This document shows, one piece after another, positions 54,240-63,658 of a DNA stretch of 64,000 nucleotides (its first letter is position 1; the number at the start of each line of letters is the position of its first letter). The stretch is from Pseudarthrobacter chlorophenolicus A6 (GTDB lineage Bacteria; Actinomycetota; Actinomycetes; Actinomycetales; Micrococcaceae). The position numbers were made by a program, and so were the translations under genes. Below the pieces are notes generated by a model. It was given only the letters and a program-made list of their open reading frames with translations. It did no database searches and was not told the origin of the DNA. The stretch covers positions 2,428,980-2,492,979 of the forward strand of contig NC_011886.1 of assembly GCF_000022025.1 (NCBI RefSeq). The letters run 5' to 3'.

Positions 54240-54483
54240 TCCATCCTCCATAGCTCTAGGTACGTCTTCCCCAACGACCTGTGCCTGGATGGAACTTCTG
54301 CGCCCTGTGCTGCGGCTGCTGTGTCCTGCCTGGTTATTTAGCTGTATCGGATTAAATAGTGTCCGGACTCGCTGTGCCGCATGAGGCCTGAGGGCTTCAA
54401 GAGGCACTTGTAAGTTGCCGGACGTGACTCTTATTGTGCCGTACCCCGCCTGGTTATGCCAGTGCGATGCGTCTCACGTCGTT

Positions 54484-55422
54484 TCAGGCCCTGGGATGGG
54501 CCTGCTGGTAGCTTTTGCGCAGCCGGTCCACTGACACGTGGGTGTAGATCTGGGTGGTTGCGAGGCTGCTGTGCCCCAGGATCTCCTGGACGGCTCGCAG
54601 GTCGGCGCCGCCGTCCAGAAGGTGGGTGGCCGCCGAGTGGCGCAGTGCGTGCGGACCCGAGGCGGAGGTGTCGCCCATGGCTTCGAAAAGGCCGTGGACA
54701 ACAGAGCGGACCTGGCGCTGGTCCACCCGGCCGCCCCGGAGCCCCAGGAACAACGCCGGCCCGCTGGTGTCCTTTGCCATCAGCGGCCGCCCCCGGCGCA
54801 GCCAGTCGTCGACAGCGAGGGCAGCCGGTACACCATAGGGAACGGTGCGCTCTTTGTTGCCCTTGCCGATCACGCGGAGTGTCCTCCGGTCCGGATCCAG
54901 GTTGTCCACATCCAGGGCGGCCAACTCCCCCACACGGATTCCGGTGGCGTAGAGCAGTTCGACGATGGCCCGGTTCCGGACGGCCATCGGATCACCATCT
55001 GCAGCGCCATCCTCCAGCTCCTTTAACAGCCGCTCAAGCTGTGGGGCCTGGAGAACCCCAGGGAGTGACTGTTCACGCTTGGGTGCTTTGAGCCGCAGCG
55101 CAGGATCGGCCTCAAGGTACTCTTCCCGCAGCGCCCAGGCGGTGAAGGCCCGGATCGTGGCGGAGCGCCGCGCCAGGGTGGCCCGGGCCGCACCGGACTG
55201 GCTCTGGGCGCCCAGCCATCGACGGAGGGTCCCCAATTCCAGGTCCTCGAGTTCGGCTGCCCCCTCGGAGGCGGCGAAAGCCAAAAGGCTTTCAAGGTCG
55301 CCCAGGTACGCGCGCCGGGTGTGTGGGGATAGTGCCCGCTCGCCGGAAAGGTAAGCGGCAAACCCTTCCATTGCCCACTGAAGTTTCGCGGGTAGCCCAG
55401 CGGGCTGTTCAGCATGTTCCAC
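54484..55422 (-). CDS. xerC: Tyrosine recombinase XerC
   Basis: Site-specific recombinase that resolves chromosome dimers at dif with XerD. The 312-residue product has an N-terminal SAM-like domain (about 15-105) and the catalytic domain with Arg163 (ATGIRVGEL), Lys in GKGNKERTVP, His258-x-x-Arg261 (HALRH), His284 (LGHSSLATTQ) and nucleophile Tyr293 (IYTHVS). GGAGG abuts the GTG 55422 directly, leaving no spacing, so the true start may be further into the gene (for example the ATG at codon 18). It lies beside dprA, yifB and rnhB, the usual actinobacterial order. Confidence 0.92.
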   Translation of the reverse strand: MEHAEQPAGLPAKLQWAMEGFAAYLSGERALSPHTRRAYLGDLESLLAFAASEGAAELEDLELGTLRRWLGAQSQSGAARATLARRSATIRAFTAWALREEYLEADPALRLKAPKREQSLPGVLQAPQLERLLKELEDGAADGDPMAVRNRAIVELLYATGIRVGELAALDVDNLDPDRRTLRVIGKGNKERTVPYGVPAALAVDDWLRRGRPLMAKDTSGPALFLGLRGGRVDQRQVRSVVHGLFEAMGDTSASGPHALRHSAATHLLDGGADLRAVQEILGHSSLATTQIYTHVSVDRLRKSYQQAHPRA

Positions 55423-55578
55423 CCTCCTACTTTCTCAGGTCCGGCTTCGCAAAGCGGCCTGACACGGCACACCGGCGATCCAGCATCCGTGCATCCGTAA
55501 ATCGGCGAGTCTGTGAATCCGTGGCCACCGCGACCGTGATTGCCGACGCGTTGGCGACCGGCGCCGGATTGTGGTCAG

Positions 55579-56787
55579 TCAGTCGGTTGCTTTGCCCCGC
55601 TTCCAGCCGCCGCGTTCCGAGACCGCCAGCCCCACGAGCCCCAGGCGGCCCAGCCCGGCCCGCACAGAGTCCTGGCCCAGCCCGGCGACTGCCGCCAGCT
55701 TCTCCACCGAGGTGGTGGAGCGCAGGGGTAACGCGTCCAGGAGGATCAGGTCCTCAAGCGTCAGCCCGTCCTGGACCTGTGCAGCGCCCTGCCGCAGGTC
55801 CGGGAGGGCGGTTCCGCTGGGGGCGGCGAGCTCGGCGACCTCGGCGGCGTCGGTCACGCAGACCGCTCCCCCATCACGGAGGAGCCTGTGGCAGCCGGCC
55901 GAGTTGGCGCTGTGCACTGAACCGGGAACCGCGCCGACGGCGCGCCCCAGGGTTTCCGCGTGGTGGGCGGTGTTGAGCGCTCCGGACCGCCACCTTGCCT
56001 CAACCACCACCGTCACGGCGGACAGCGCGGCGATCAGGCGGTTCCGCTGCAGGAACCTGTACCGGGTTGGCGCCGAGCCCGGAGGCACTTCCGCGAGCAC
56101 AGCTCCCTGGTTGCAGACAGCCCGGAGGAGGTCCTCGTTTCCTGACGGGTAGAAGCGGTCCACTCCACCGGCCATGACGGCGATAGTGGGGACGGCTCCC
56201 GAGCCGCCGGCGAGTGCTGCCCGGTGGGCGTGTGCATCGATGCCGTAGGCCCCGCCGGAGACCACTGTCATCCCCCGCTGCGCAAGGGAGTAGGCAAGAT
56301 CACCGGTAACCGAGGCCCCGTAGCTTGTGCTGTCACGGGACCCCACCAAGGCGATACTGCATTCCAGGGCGGGCAGGGGCTGTTCGTGGCCCCGCCACCA
56401 GAGGCAGATGGGCTCCTGGATGCCGAGATCGCTGAGCTGCCCTGGCCAGAGCTCGTCCGATGGGACGATCAGGCGGCCGCCGAGCCGGGCCATGGTGGCA
56501 AGGTCACGCTCGGGTGCGAGGTCCGGGATCCGCGGTTGCCACCGCTTCAGGGACGCGGCCAGACCGGACCAGTTTGCGGACGGGCCGTTGTCCGCCAGCA
56601 GGCCTGAAATTTCCTGTTCGAGCCCTGGCCCCGCGGCCACCTGGCCCGTGGCAATCCGAAGCCCGTCCACTGCTCCTGCCACCTGGACCAAAGCCAGGCC
56701 GGCGGCATCCTGCGGTTCCATCAGACGCGAGAGCGCCGCACGGGCGAGACGTTCCGGGTTCATGCCTGCTTCAGTGGCGCCGGTCAT
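55579..56787 (-). CDS. dprA: DNA-processing protein DprA/Smf
   Basis: Rossmann-fold protein that loads RecA on incoming single-stranded DNA during transformation, retained widely even in bacteria not known to be competent. The 402-residue product has an N-terminal helical part, the DprA core (CSIALVGSRDSTSYG, VSGGAYGIDAHAHRAAL, VMAGGVDRFYP, RFLQRNRLIAALS, EARWRSGALNTA) and a C-terminal winged helix (about 335-400) as in long actinobacterial forms. The ATG overlaps the yifB stop by ATGA, so its translation is normally coupled to yifB, which is frameshifted here. Confidence 0.93.
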   Translation of the reverse strand: MTGATEAGMNPERLARAALSRLMEPQDAAGLALVQVAGAVDGLRIATGQVAAGPGLEQEISGLLADNGPSANWSGLAASLKRWQPRIPDLAPERDLATMARLGGRLIVPSDELWPGQLSDLGIQEPICLWWRGHEQPLPALECSIALVGSRDSTSYGASVTGDLAYSLAQRGMTVVSGGAYGIDAHAHRAALAGGSGAVPTIAVMAGGVDRFYPSGNEDLLRAVCNQGAVLAEVPPGSAPTRYRFLQRNRLIAALSAVTVVVEARWRSGALNTAHHAETLGRAVGAVPGSVHSANSAGCHRLLRDGGAVCVTDAAEVAELAAPSGTALPDLRQGAAQVQDGLTLEDLILLDALPLRSTTSVEKLAAVAGLGQDSVRAGLGRLGLVGLAVSERGGWKRGKATD

Positions 56788-58326
56788 GCCGCGGCCGCCG
56801 TTGCCTGCCGCAGGCCCAGTGCCTGCCCCACGTCGTTGGCATCCGGGGCATCCCGCAGTCCAAGGTCGGCCAGCGTCCAGGCCAACCGGAGGACACGGTC
56901 ATATCCCCGCGCCGTCAGTATCCCGCGCTCCAGGGAGTGGTCCAGGATCCGGGTAACGCCGGGAGGCAACCGCAGTTCGCCGCGGAGGACCCGGCCGGAC
57001 ACCTGGGAATTCGTCTCCAGCCCGAACGGACCAAGCCGCTGTACCTGGCGTTGGCGTGCGTCCCGGACCCGGCGGGCCACTGATGCGGTGTCTTCCTCGG
57101 CTCCTGCCTGCCCGAAGTCAGCCAGCGAAACCCGCTCCACCTGCAGCTGGATGTCTACCCGGTCCAGCAGGGGCCCGGACATCCGGGCAAGGTACCGGCG
57201 CCGCATCATCGGCGTGCAGGTGCAGTCCAGCCCCTTCCCTGAAGCCTTGCCGCAGGGGCAAGGATTGGCTGCGAGCACCAGCTGGAACCGGGCCGGGTAG
57301 GCTGCTGTCCCGGCTGACCGGTGGATCACCAGCTCGCCGCTTTCCAGGGGCTGCCGCAGCGCATCGAGCACCCTGCGTTCATACTCGGGCGCTTCATCGA
57401 GGAAGAGCACACCGCGGTGGGCGCGGGATGCTGCCCCGGGCTGGCAGTCCTGACCCGCCGCCAATGATGGCCGCGGCGGTAGCCGTGTGGTGCGGGTTCT
57501 CAAAGGGCGGCCGCCGCAGCAGCTGGACCTGCGACGAGGGCAGTCCGCAGAGGGAATGGATGGCCGTCACTTCCATTGATTCGCGGTCTTCCAGGTCCGG
57601 CAGGATCCCGGGCAGACGCTCCGCCAGCATGGTCTTCCCGGCTCCGGGCGGCCCGGTGAGCAGCAGGTGGTGGGCGCCCGCCGCCGCCACTTCCAACGCC
57701 CTGCGGGCCTCTCCCTGCCCGGACACGTCTGCCATGTCCGGGCAGGGGGCCGCTTCCCCCGGCGCTCCTGCGTCGTCGTCGGCGTCGTCGGGCTCGAAAT
57801 CGAGGGCAAGCTCCTGGGGGTCGGCGCCGAAATCGAGGGCGAGCCGTGCCAGGGTCCGGTATCCGTTGACGTTGGCTCCGGGGACCAGCGAGGCTTCGGC
57901 GAGGTTTGCCTGCGCCACCACAACATCGGGGTACCCGGCCTGCACGGCTGCCATGACGGCGGGAAGTATGCCGCGGACAGGCCTGAGCCTGCCGTCCAGG
58001 CCCAGTTCGGCGATGAAGACGGTTCGTCCTGTGGCGCGGATGTCATTAGCCGCCCGGAGCGCCGCCATGGTTACGGCCAGGTCGAAGCCGGAACCGCGTT
58101 TGGGCAACGAAGCAGGGATCAGGTTGGCGGTGATCTTGCGGCGGCTGAGGGGTATGCCCGAATTCTTTGCCGCGGAGCGGATGCGTTCCCTGGCTTCATT
58201 CAGCGCTGCATCCGGAAGTCCCAGGATCACGAACGCCGGAAGGCTTTGGCCAATGTCAGCTTCGACCTCAACCATGTACCCGTTCAGGCCCACGAGCGCC
58301 ACAGAATAGGTGCGTCCGAGCGCCAT
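56784..58326 (-). pseudogene. Frameshifted YifB/ComM-family Mg-chelatase-like AAA+ ATPase
   Basis: A full-length ComM homologue of about 510 residues would be encoded here, but it is split in two frames. The upstream frame (58326 to 57394) carries the N-terminal Lon-like domain and Walker A (LLLTGPPGAGKTML), then runs past IIGGGSGLP into a non-homologous tail and stop. The downstream frame (to 56784) resumes with PGAASRAHRGVLFLDEAPEY (Walker B), followed by the sensor and C-terminal Mg-chelatase regions. The switch lies at about 57440-57447, in GC-rich sequence, and equals a net +1 or -2 nucleotide. ComM is a branch-migration helicase of natural transformation. It may be a true pseudogene, a sequencing error or a recoding site. 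Confidence 0.88.
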
Positions 58327-58682
58327 TCAGCCACCCCCTTGAGGTGTTCCACCACGGGGCTGCCGCCGCCGTCGTCCACCACCGCGATGACGTCGACGCG
58401 GCGCAGCGGCATCCTCAGCTCGCGGTCCCTGCACCAGGCGGCTCCGAGCCGGTGCAGGCGGGCCAGCTTGTCCGGTCCCACCGCCTCGAACGGGTGGCCG
58501 TAGTCAAGGGACCGGCGCGTTTTGACCTCGGCAATGACCAGCGCGTCCCCGTCCAGCGCGACGACGTCGATTTCGCCCTCGCTGCAGCGCCAGTTGCGCT
58601 CCACTATCAGCATGCCGAGGGTCTCGAGATAGCCGACGGCGAGGTCCTCGCCATGCCGGCCCAGCAAATCTTTGGCTTTCAT
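58284..58682 (-). CDS. YraN family protein (UPF0102, endonuclease-like)
   Basis: A 132-residue protein with a restriction-endonuclease-like fold. The nuclease motif is clear: EGEIDVVALDGDALVIAEVKTRR, giving the E-D-(x)-E-x-K constellation. MKAKDLLGRHGEDLAVGYLE is the typical start. GGAGG lies 5 nt before ATG 58682, which decides against the longer upstream frame. Its 3' end overlaps the start of yifB by 43 bp. Function is unknown; it is conserved beside dprA and comM, suggesting a DNA-processing role. Confidence 0.9.
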   Translation of the reverse strand: MKAKDLLGRHGEDLAVGYLETLGMLIVERNWRCSEGEIDVVALDGDALVIAEVKTRRSLDYGHPFEAVGPDKLARLHRLGAAWCRDRELRMPLRRVDVIAVVDDGGGSPVVEHLKGVAEWRSDAPILWRSWA

Positions 58683-58831
58683 TTCTACCTCCGCAACCAG
58701 CCTGCGGGCAGGCGGTTGCGGAGGACAGGGAGCGTGTCCCCTATGTGCATGGCGGCGGCGGTGTGGAGGAATAGTCCACGTAGCGGGCAAGGCGCCACGG
58801 ACCCCCGCAGCGCCACTGGAGCCGGCGCGCC

Positions 58832-59158
58832 CTAGTTGCCCAGGTCTACGTCTTTCGGCAGTGCCAGTTCCTCGTTCCGCGGAAGTTCCTCCACGTTGAC
58901 GTCCTTGAAGGTCAGGACGCGGACGCTCTTGACGAACCGTGCGGACCGGTAGACATCCCAAACCCACGCATCGGAGAGGGTCAGGTCGAAGTAGACCTCG
59001 CCATCTGCACTGCGGGCCTGCAGGTCCACGTGGTTGGCCAGGTAGAAGCGCCGCTCGGTCTCGACTACGTAGCTGAACAGTCCGACAACGTCGCGGTATT
59101 CACGGTAGAGCTGCAGCTCCATGTCAGTCTCATAGTTTTCAAGGTCCTCGGCACTCAT
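58832..59158 (-). CDS. DUF2469 family protein
   Basis: A small (108-residue) acidic protein highly conserved in Actinobacteria, function unknown. The sequence MSAEDLENYETDMELQLYREYRDVVGLFSYVVETERRF (given in the family order) is diagnostic, as is the C-terminal DVNVEELPRNEELALPKD. I chose ATG 59156-59158; a GTG five codons upstream is possible. It lies between rnhB and yraN in the usual lepB-rnhB-DUF2469-yraN order. Confidence 0.92.
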   Translation of the reverse strand: MSAEDLENYETDMELQLYREYRDVVGLFSYVVETERRFYLANHVDLQARSADGEVYFDLTLSDAWVWDVYRSARFVKSVRVLTFKDVNVEELPRNEELALPKDVDLGN

Positions 59159-59236
59159 GCTTCCATCTTGCACTATGTCCAGCAGTGCCGGAGCCGCAAC
59201 AGCCCGGGAGCGGGCGCTGCGGGTCCCGGAACGGAG

Positions 59237-60019
59237 TCAGTCCCCGCCTGCCATGTCACCGGCGTCCTGGAGTTCCCCGCCCAGGAGGCGCCAGCTCACC
59301 CGGTGGTAGGGAGTGGGTCCGGCGGCACGCAGCACATCGCGGTGCAATACCGTGGCGTAGCCATTGTTGATGTCCCAGCCAAAGTCGGGGTACTCGGCGT
59401 GAAGTTCACGCATGGTCCGGTCCCGCTCCACCTTGGCGATGACACTGGCGGCGGCCACGCTCAGGCACTGCATATCGGCTTTGACCTTGGTGTGCACCGG
59501 AGCGTCGCATGCTGCCTCCGGCGCCTCCTGGTCGAAGAGCGAGAGCTGCTCTGCCGGCGAAAGCCAGTTATGGCTTCCGTCCAGCAGCACCATGTCCGGA
59601 ATCACCCCGGCGGCCAGGATGTCCTGCCAGGCCCGCGTTCCCGCCAGCCGCAGCGCCGCAATAATTCCCAGTGCGTCAATCTCATGCGCCGAGGCGTGCC
59701 CCACCGCGGAGGCCACGCTCCAGCGGCGCACCAGAGGCTCCAGCCGCTCGCGCTCGGTGGCGCGGAGGAGCTTGCTGTCGCGTACGCCTGCCAAGGGCTT
59801 CTGGCGTTCAAGGTCGACGACGGCAATCCCCACGCTGACCGGACCGGCCAGTGCGCCGCGGCCCACCTCGTCCACCCCGGCAAGGAACCGTACGCCCTGC
59901 GCTTTGAAGGTCCGCTCATGGCGCAGCGTGGGCGCCTTGCCGCGGCCCGTGGCCTTTGATGATCCGGACCTCGGCCTGGCGGGCGCCTTGACGGTCACGG
60001 CCTGTACTGCCTCGGTCAT
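59237..60019 (-). CDS. rnhB: Ribonuclease HII
   Basis: Cleaves RNA in RNA-DNA hybrids, including single ribonucleotides in DNA. The 260-residue product has the catalytic residues in [15 protein letters not shown] (Asp, Glu), [11 protein letters not shown] (Asp) and [23 protein letters not shown] (Asp). The first 35 residues are a basic low-complexity leader. It lies 2 nt after lepB and is co-translated. The C-terminal region [12 protein letters not shown] is usual for actinobacterial enzymes. Confidence 0.95.
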   Translation of the reverse strand: MTEAVQAVTVKAPARPRSGSSKATGRGKAPTLRHERTFKAQGVRFLAGVDEVGRGALAGPVSVGIAVVDLERQKPLAGVRDSKLLRATERERLEPLVRRWSVASAVGHASAHEIDALGIIAALRLAGTRAWQDILAAGVIPDMVLLDGSHNWLSPAEQLSLFDQEAPEAACDAPVHTKVKADMQCLSVAAASVIAKVERDRTMRELHAEYPDFGWDINNGYATVLHRDVLRAAGPTPYHRVSWRLLGGELQDAGDMAGGD

Positions 60020-60021
60020 GG

Positions 60022-60894
60022 TCAGGGCGCAGCGGGGACGTTGCGGAACACTTCGGGGTAGTTGCCCAGGGTGGTGATGCGGTTGAGCGGCCAGGCGATC
60101 ACGGCTGCTTTGCCTTCAAGGTCGCTGAGGTCGATGAAGCCGCCATCGGACTCCATATGGGAGCGGGAGTCGGCGGAGTGGTTCCGGTTATCGCCCATCA
60201 CCCATACCTTGCCTTCCGGGACCGTGACGTCGAAGTCGCGGACCTGCGGGACTTCTGCCGGGTTGATATAGGTTTCGTCGACCGCGGCGCCGTTAATGGT
60301 CAGTTTACCGCCGGCGTCGCAGCAGACCACATGGTCGCCCGGCAGCCCGATGACCCGTTTGACGAGGTGCTGGTCTGTAGTGTCGGGGAGCAGGCCGACG
60401 AAGGTGAGGCCGTCCTGGACCCAGGTGAACGGACCCTTCGCCTCGGGTGTTGCCGGCGGGAGCCAGCCCTTTGTGTCGCGGAAGACGACGACGTCTCCAC
60501 GGCTGAGGGCGAAGGGTTCCGGGACCAGGAGGTTGACGAAGATCCGGTCGTCAATGTCCAGGGTGTTCACCATGGACTCAGAGGGGATGAAGAACGCGCG
60601 GAACAGGAAGGTCTTGATGAGGAAGGACAGCACGACGGCGATTACCACCACTGTGGCTACTTCCTTGAGCCAGGCAAACACCGGGCTGCCCGAGTCCTTG
60701 CCGGAGGGTTTGCCCGCGGCTTTGGCAGCCGAGCGGCTCGGCGCCTGGGCAGGCTCTGCGTCGACGTGCGCCCCTTCGGCCCCGGTGTCAGGCACTGGAT
60801 TCGGGGCTGCGGCTGGTTCGGGTGACTGCCCGGCGGGCTGGTCCGCGGCTCCATCGCGCCGCGGTTCGGGTGTCCGCGCGTGGTTCTCGGGCAT
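60022..60894 (-). CDS. lepB: Signal peptidase I, paralogue with long cytoplasmic N-terminus
   Basis: Membrane serine-lysine peptidase removing Sec/Tat signal peptides outside the membrane. The 290-residue protein has a 70-residue disordered Pro/Ala-rich cytoplasmic leader, one membrane helix (about 72-98), the nucleophile Ser107 in [11 protein letters not shown], general base Lys179 in [11 protein letters not shown], and [14 protein letters not shown] pair (VVCCDAGG) is shared with the neighbouring paralogue. Its ATG directly follows the TAG of the upstream lepB (no gap), so translation is coupled. rnhB follows 2 nt downstream. Confidence 0.95.
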   Translation of the reverse strand: MPENHARTPEPRRDGAADQPAGQSPEPAAAPNPVPDTGAEGAHVDAEPAQAPSRSAAKAAGKPSGKDSGSPVFAWLKEVATVVVIAVVLSFLIKTFLFRAFFIPSESMVNTLDIDDRIFVNLLVPEPFALSRGDVVVFRDTKGWLPPATPEAKGPFTWVQDGLTFVGLLPDTTDQHLVKRVIGLPGDHVVCCDAGGKLTINGAAVDETYINPAEVPQVRDFDVTVPEGKVWVMGDNRNHSADSRSHMESDGGFIDLSDLEGKAAVIAWPLNRITTLGNYPEVFRNVPAAP

Positions 60895-61572
60895 CTACTG
60901 TCCGTTCTTTGGGGTTGGTGCAGCCGCAGCCGGCCGTGGTACTGGAGCAAATCTATCAAGCGGCCAGACGATCTGGACGGGACGGCCGATGACACGGTCC
61001 AGCGGAACCATGCCGCCACCGGGTGCGCCCAGCAGGCTTCGCGAATCGGCGGACACGGAGCGGTGGTCGCCCATGAGCCAGAGCCGGCCTTCAGGGACCA
61101 CTGAGTTGAATTTTTGGGTGCTCGGCACGTCTCCCGGGAAGACGTAGGGTTCGTCCACGGGCTCCCCGTTGACGGTGACTTTACCGGCCGCGTCGCAGCA
61201 CACCACGGAATCCCCGGGCAGTCCAATGACCCGCTTGACGTACGTGGTGTCGCTTCCTGTCAGCCCCAGCCACCGGGTGGCCGCGGTCGCGGCGTCTGCC
61301 AACGGGCCCTTGCCGCTGTTGAGCGGGGCGAACGTGCCGCGTCCGTCGAAGACCACCACGTCCCCACGCCGGATGGGTTCGGCCGTGAAGTCGGTCCGGG
61401 ACACCAGGATCCGGTCCCCGCCTTCCAGCAGGGGCTCCATCGATTCCGAGGGGATGAAATAGATATCCAGCCACAGCGACCGGACCAGCCCGCTGATGAC
61501 GACGGCGAGCAACAGTGCCAGGAACGCAAAACGCCAGCCCGGTTTCCTGGGCTGGCGTTTTGTCTGGTCCAT
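60895..61572 (-). CDS. lepB: Signal peptidase I, short paralogue
   Basis: A 225-residue signal peptidase I adjoining and coupled to the longer paralogue. It has a short basic leader, membrane helix (about 14-32), Ser44 (FIPSESMEPLL), Lys113 ([11 protein letters not shown]) and GDHRSVSADSR, so the enzyme looks active. Divergence from its partner outside the motifs suggests different substrate preferences, not a recent duplication. ATG 61570-61572 (MDQTKRQPR) is chosen; the frame extends through rplS antisense. A terminator-like hairpin occupies codons 4-15. Confidence 0.94.
   Translation of the reverse strand: MDQTKRQPRKPGWRFAFLALLLAVVISGLVRSLWLDIYFIPSESMEPLLEGGDRILVSRTDFTAEPIRRGDVVVFDGRGTFAPLNSGKGPLADAATAATRWLGLTGSDTTYVKRVIGLPGDSVVCCDAAGKVTVNGEPVDEPYVFPGDVPSTQKFNSVVPEGRLWLMGDHRSVSADSRSLLGAPGGGMVPLDRVIGRPVQIVWPLDRFAPVPRPAAAAPTPKNGQ
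61528..61561 (-). terminator. Terminator-shaped hairpin inside lepB codons 4-15
   Basis: A perfect 13-bp stem (61528-61540 with 61549-61561) with AAAA/TTTT ends and an 8-nt loop lies 97 nt after the rplS stop but within the first codons of the short lepB. It could end part of the rplS transcripts and attenuate lepB. Confidence 0.6.
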
Positions 61573-61657
61573 ATGTCCGTATCCTGGGCGCTGGTGCTGG
61601 TGGCTCCGGCGCTGGCCGGATACGGCTGCGGCCCAGCCTTCGTAGGTCCGGGAGGAC

Positions 61658-62017
61658 TTACTTGGCAGAGGTGAAGTCGCGCTTTTCCTTGATCTTTGCA
61701 GCCTTACCGCGCAGTGCACGCATGTAGTAAAGCTTGGCGCGGCGGACATCGCCCTTGGTGACAACTTCGATCTTGTCGATGATCGGGGAGTGCACCGGGA
61801 AGGTACGCTCCACGCCGACGCCGAAGGACACCTTGCGGACCGTGAAGGTCTCGCGGACGCCATCACCCTGGCGGCCCAGGACGAAGCCCTGGAACACCTG
61901 GACACGGGAGTTCTTGCCTTCGATGATGTTTACGTGCACCTTGAGGGTGTCGCCGGCGCGGAACGCGGGGACGTCAGTGCGCAGCGAAGCTGCATCGACG
62001 GAATCGAGAATATGCAT
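61658..62017 (-). CDS. rplS: 50S ribosomal protein L19
   Basis: Large-subunit protein at the 30S-50S interface. The 119-residue sequence begins [29 protein letters not shown] and has the signature [36 protein letters not shown] lies 7 nt before ATG 62015-62017, which excludes the longer upstream frame. It is 237 bp downstream of trmD, more than usual; this interval contains TTGAC-N10-GTCAA (62138-62157) and GC-rich stems that may carry its own promoter or leader. Confidence 0.97.
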   Translation of the reverse strand: MHILDSVDAASLRTDVPAFRAGDTLKVHVNIIEGKNSRVQVFQGFVLGRQGDGVRETFTVRKVSFGVGVERTFPVHSPIIDKIEVVTKGDVRRAKLYYMRALRGKAAKIKEKRDFTSAK

Positions 62018-62254
62018 AATTGCACTCCTGGTGAACGCCACAGGTCATTCACTTTAGGTCACGGCCGGGAAAGCCCAACGCCGAAGGCGCAGTGGGAGTA
62101 TCCCGCCCGAAGTTAAGTGGTCCGGCCGCCTCACTGGTTGACGAGGCCGGTTGTCAAGCTGTTGGTTGCGCTCCCCCTGTGGCAGGTGCGGACCCAGCAG
62201 ACACAAGGACTAATTTTGCCACAGCGGCGCCCGTACAGCCAATCCTGCGCAGCT

Positions 62255-63064
62255 TCAGCCTGCGGGTTCCGCCGTGCCCTGCCGCCGGACAGGCCTGCCG
62301 TCGACAATGTCGTAACCCAGTTCCTGCAGGGCCAGGCGGTCGGCCTTCGGAAGCTTCCCGGCATCGAACACCTCCAGCAGGTCGGGACGCCGCTCGGACG
62401 TCCGGCGGAACTGTTCATGGCGCCGCCACTGGGCGATCTTGCCATGGTTTCCGCTCAGCAGGATGGCTGGTACCTCGCGGTCGCGCCAGACGGCGGGCTT
62501 GGTGTACACCGGATACTCCAGGAGGCCGTCTGAATGGGATTCCTCCACCAGGGATTCGGGATTTCCCACGACGCCGGGCAGCAGCCGCCCCACCGCCTCC
62601 ACCATGGCGAGCACGGCGACTTCTCCCCCGTTGAGGACGTAATCGCCCAGACTGACGGGCCGCACGTCGAAGTGCTCGCCGGCCCATTCGATCACGCGTT
62701 CATCAATGCCTTCATAGCGTCCGCAGGCGAAAGCCAGGTGCTCTTCGCCTGCCAGCTCGTGGGCCAGGGCCTGCGTGAAGCGCTCCCCTGCAGGTGACGG
62801 AACGATGAGGACGGGCTTGCCCTGGTGCCCGCGCCGCGCTTCGGCAACAGCGGTAAGCGCCTGCGACCACGGTTCAGGCTTCATGACCATGCCGGCGCCG
62901 CCTCCGTAGGGAGTGTCGTCCACGGTACGGTGCCGGTCGGTGGTGAACGACCTGAGGTCGTGGACATGCAGGTCCAGGATGCCGTCCTGGCGAGCCTTGC
63001 CGATCAGGGACAGTTCCAGGGGCGCCAGGTACTCGGGAAAGATACTGACGACGTCGATGCGCAT
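62255..63064 (-). CDS. trmD: tRNA (guanine-37-N1)-methyltransferase
   Basis: SPOUT methyltransferase that modifies G37 next to the anticodon and prevents frameshifting. The 269-residue product has [12 protein letters not shown] at the N-terminus, [15 protein letters not shown], the SAM knot [11 protein letters not shown] and [13 protein letters not shown], and a C-terminal helical domain ([18 protein letters not shown]). The ATG directly follows the rimM TAG without a gap, so the two are translationally coupled. Confidence 0.97.
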   Translation of the reverse strand: MRIDVVSIFPEYLAPLELSLIGKARQDGILDLHVHDLRSFTTDRHRTVDDTPYGGGAGMVMKPEPWSQALTAVAEARRGHQGKPVLIVPSPAGERFTQALAHELAGEEHLAFACGRYEGIDERVIEWAGEHFDVRPVSLGDYVLNGGEVAVLAMVEAVGRLLPGVVGNPESLVEESHSDGLLEYPVYTKPAVWRDREVPAILLSGNHGKIAQWRRHEQFRRTSERRPDLLEVFDAGKLPKADRLALQELGYDIVDGRPVRRQGTAEPAG

Positions 63065-63610
63065 CTAGTCGGTGCCTTCGGGTTCCGACGGTGCGGCTTC
63101 GCCGGAGTTGACTTCGAAGAGCCCGTCCGGCGGGGTGAGGAGGATGTACCCCTCGCCGACATTGACTTCGGGGACAATCTGCTCGACGAAGGGGATCAGG
63201 ATTTCCTCGCCGTCCGGGGTGGTGACCATCAGCAGGTCCTGCGCCGGGGCGGTGTTGAGGGCGGTCACCTTGCCCACGACCGTGCTGCCCACACGGGCTT
63301 CGAGGCCCACGAGCTCATGCTCGTACCAGCCGTCTTCATCGTCCTCGTCCAGTTCCGCTGTTTCGATGAAGAGCTTGGCGCCACGGAGCGTCTCAGCCTG
63401 GTTGCGGTCCTCGATTTCCTCGAAGGCCAGCAGCAGGATGTCCTTGTTCCAGCGGGCGCTGCTGACTGTCAGCGGCCCGGACTGCGCAGGTTCCACCACG
63501 AACTCCACACCGGGGACGAAACGGTCCCCGGGGGCGTCGGTCATTACCTGGACCGTGACTTCCCCGCGGATGCCGTGGGGCTTGCCGATGCGGGCCACCT
63601 GGAGCTGCAT
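63065..63610 (-). CDS. rimM: Ribosome maturation factor RimM
   Basis: Assists assembly of the 30S head around S19. The 181-residue product has the N-terminal RimM domain (QVARIGKPHGIRGEVTVQV) and a C-terminal PRC-barrel (YEHELVGLEARVGSTVVGKV, DLLMVTTPDGEEILIPFVEQIV). ATG 63608-63610 is preceded by GAGGA. A strong terminator lies between this gene and khpA, so rimM may need its own promoter in the short 63611-63658 interval or depend on read-through. Confidence 0.95.
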   Translation of the reverse strand: MQLQVARIGKPHGIRGEVTVQVMTDAPGDRFVPGVEFVVEPAQSGPLTVSSARWNKDILLLAFEEIEDRNQAETLRGAKLFIETAELDEDDEDGWYEHELVGLEARVGSTVVGKVTALNTAPAQDLLMVTTPDGEEILIPFVEQIVPEVNVGEGYILLTPPDGLFEVNSGEAAPSEPEGTD

Positions 63611-63658
63611 ATGTTCCTCTGTTCGGGTTGGTGCACATTGTGTTGGTTCGTGAAAAAA

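Noticed and set aside
54484..55422. Tyrosine recombinase considered as a mobile-element integrase
   Set aside because: It is XerC in the conserved xerC-dprA-yifB-rnhB neighbourhood. There is no flanking att repeat, excision gene or other element gene.
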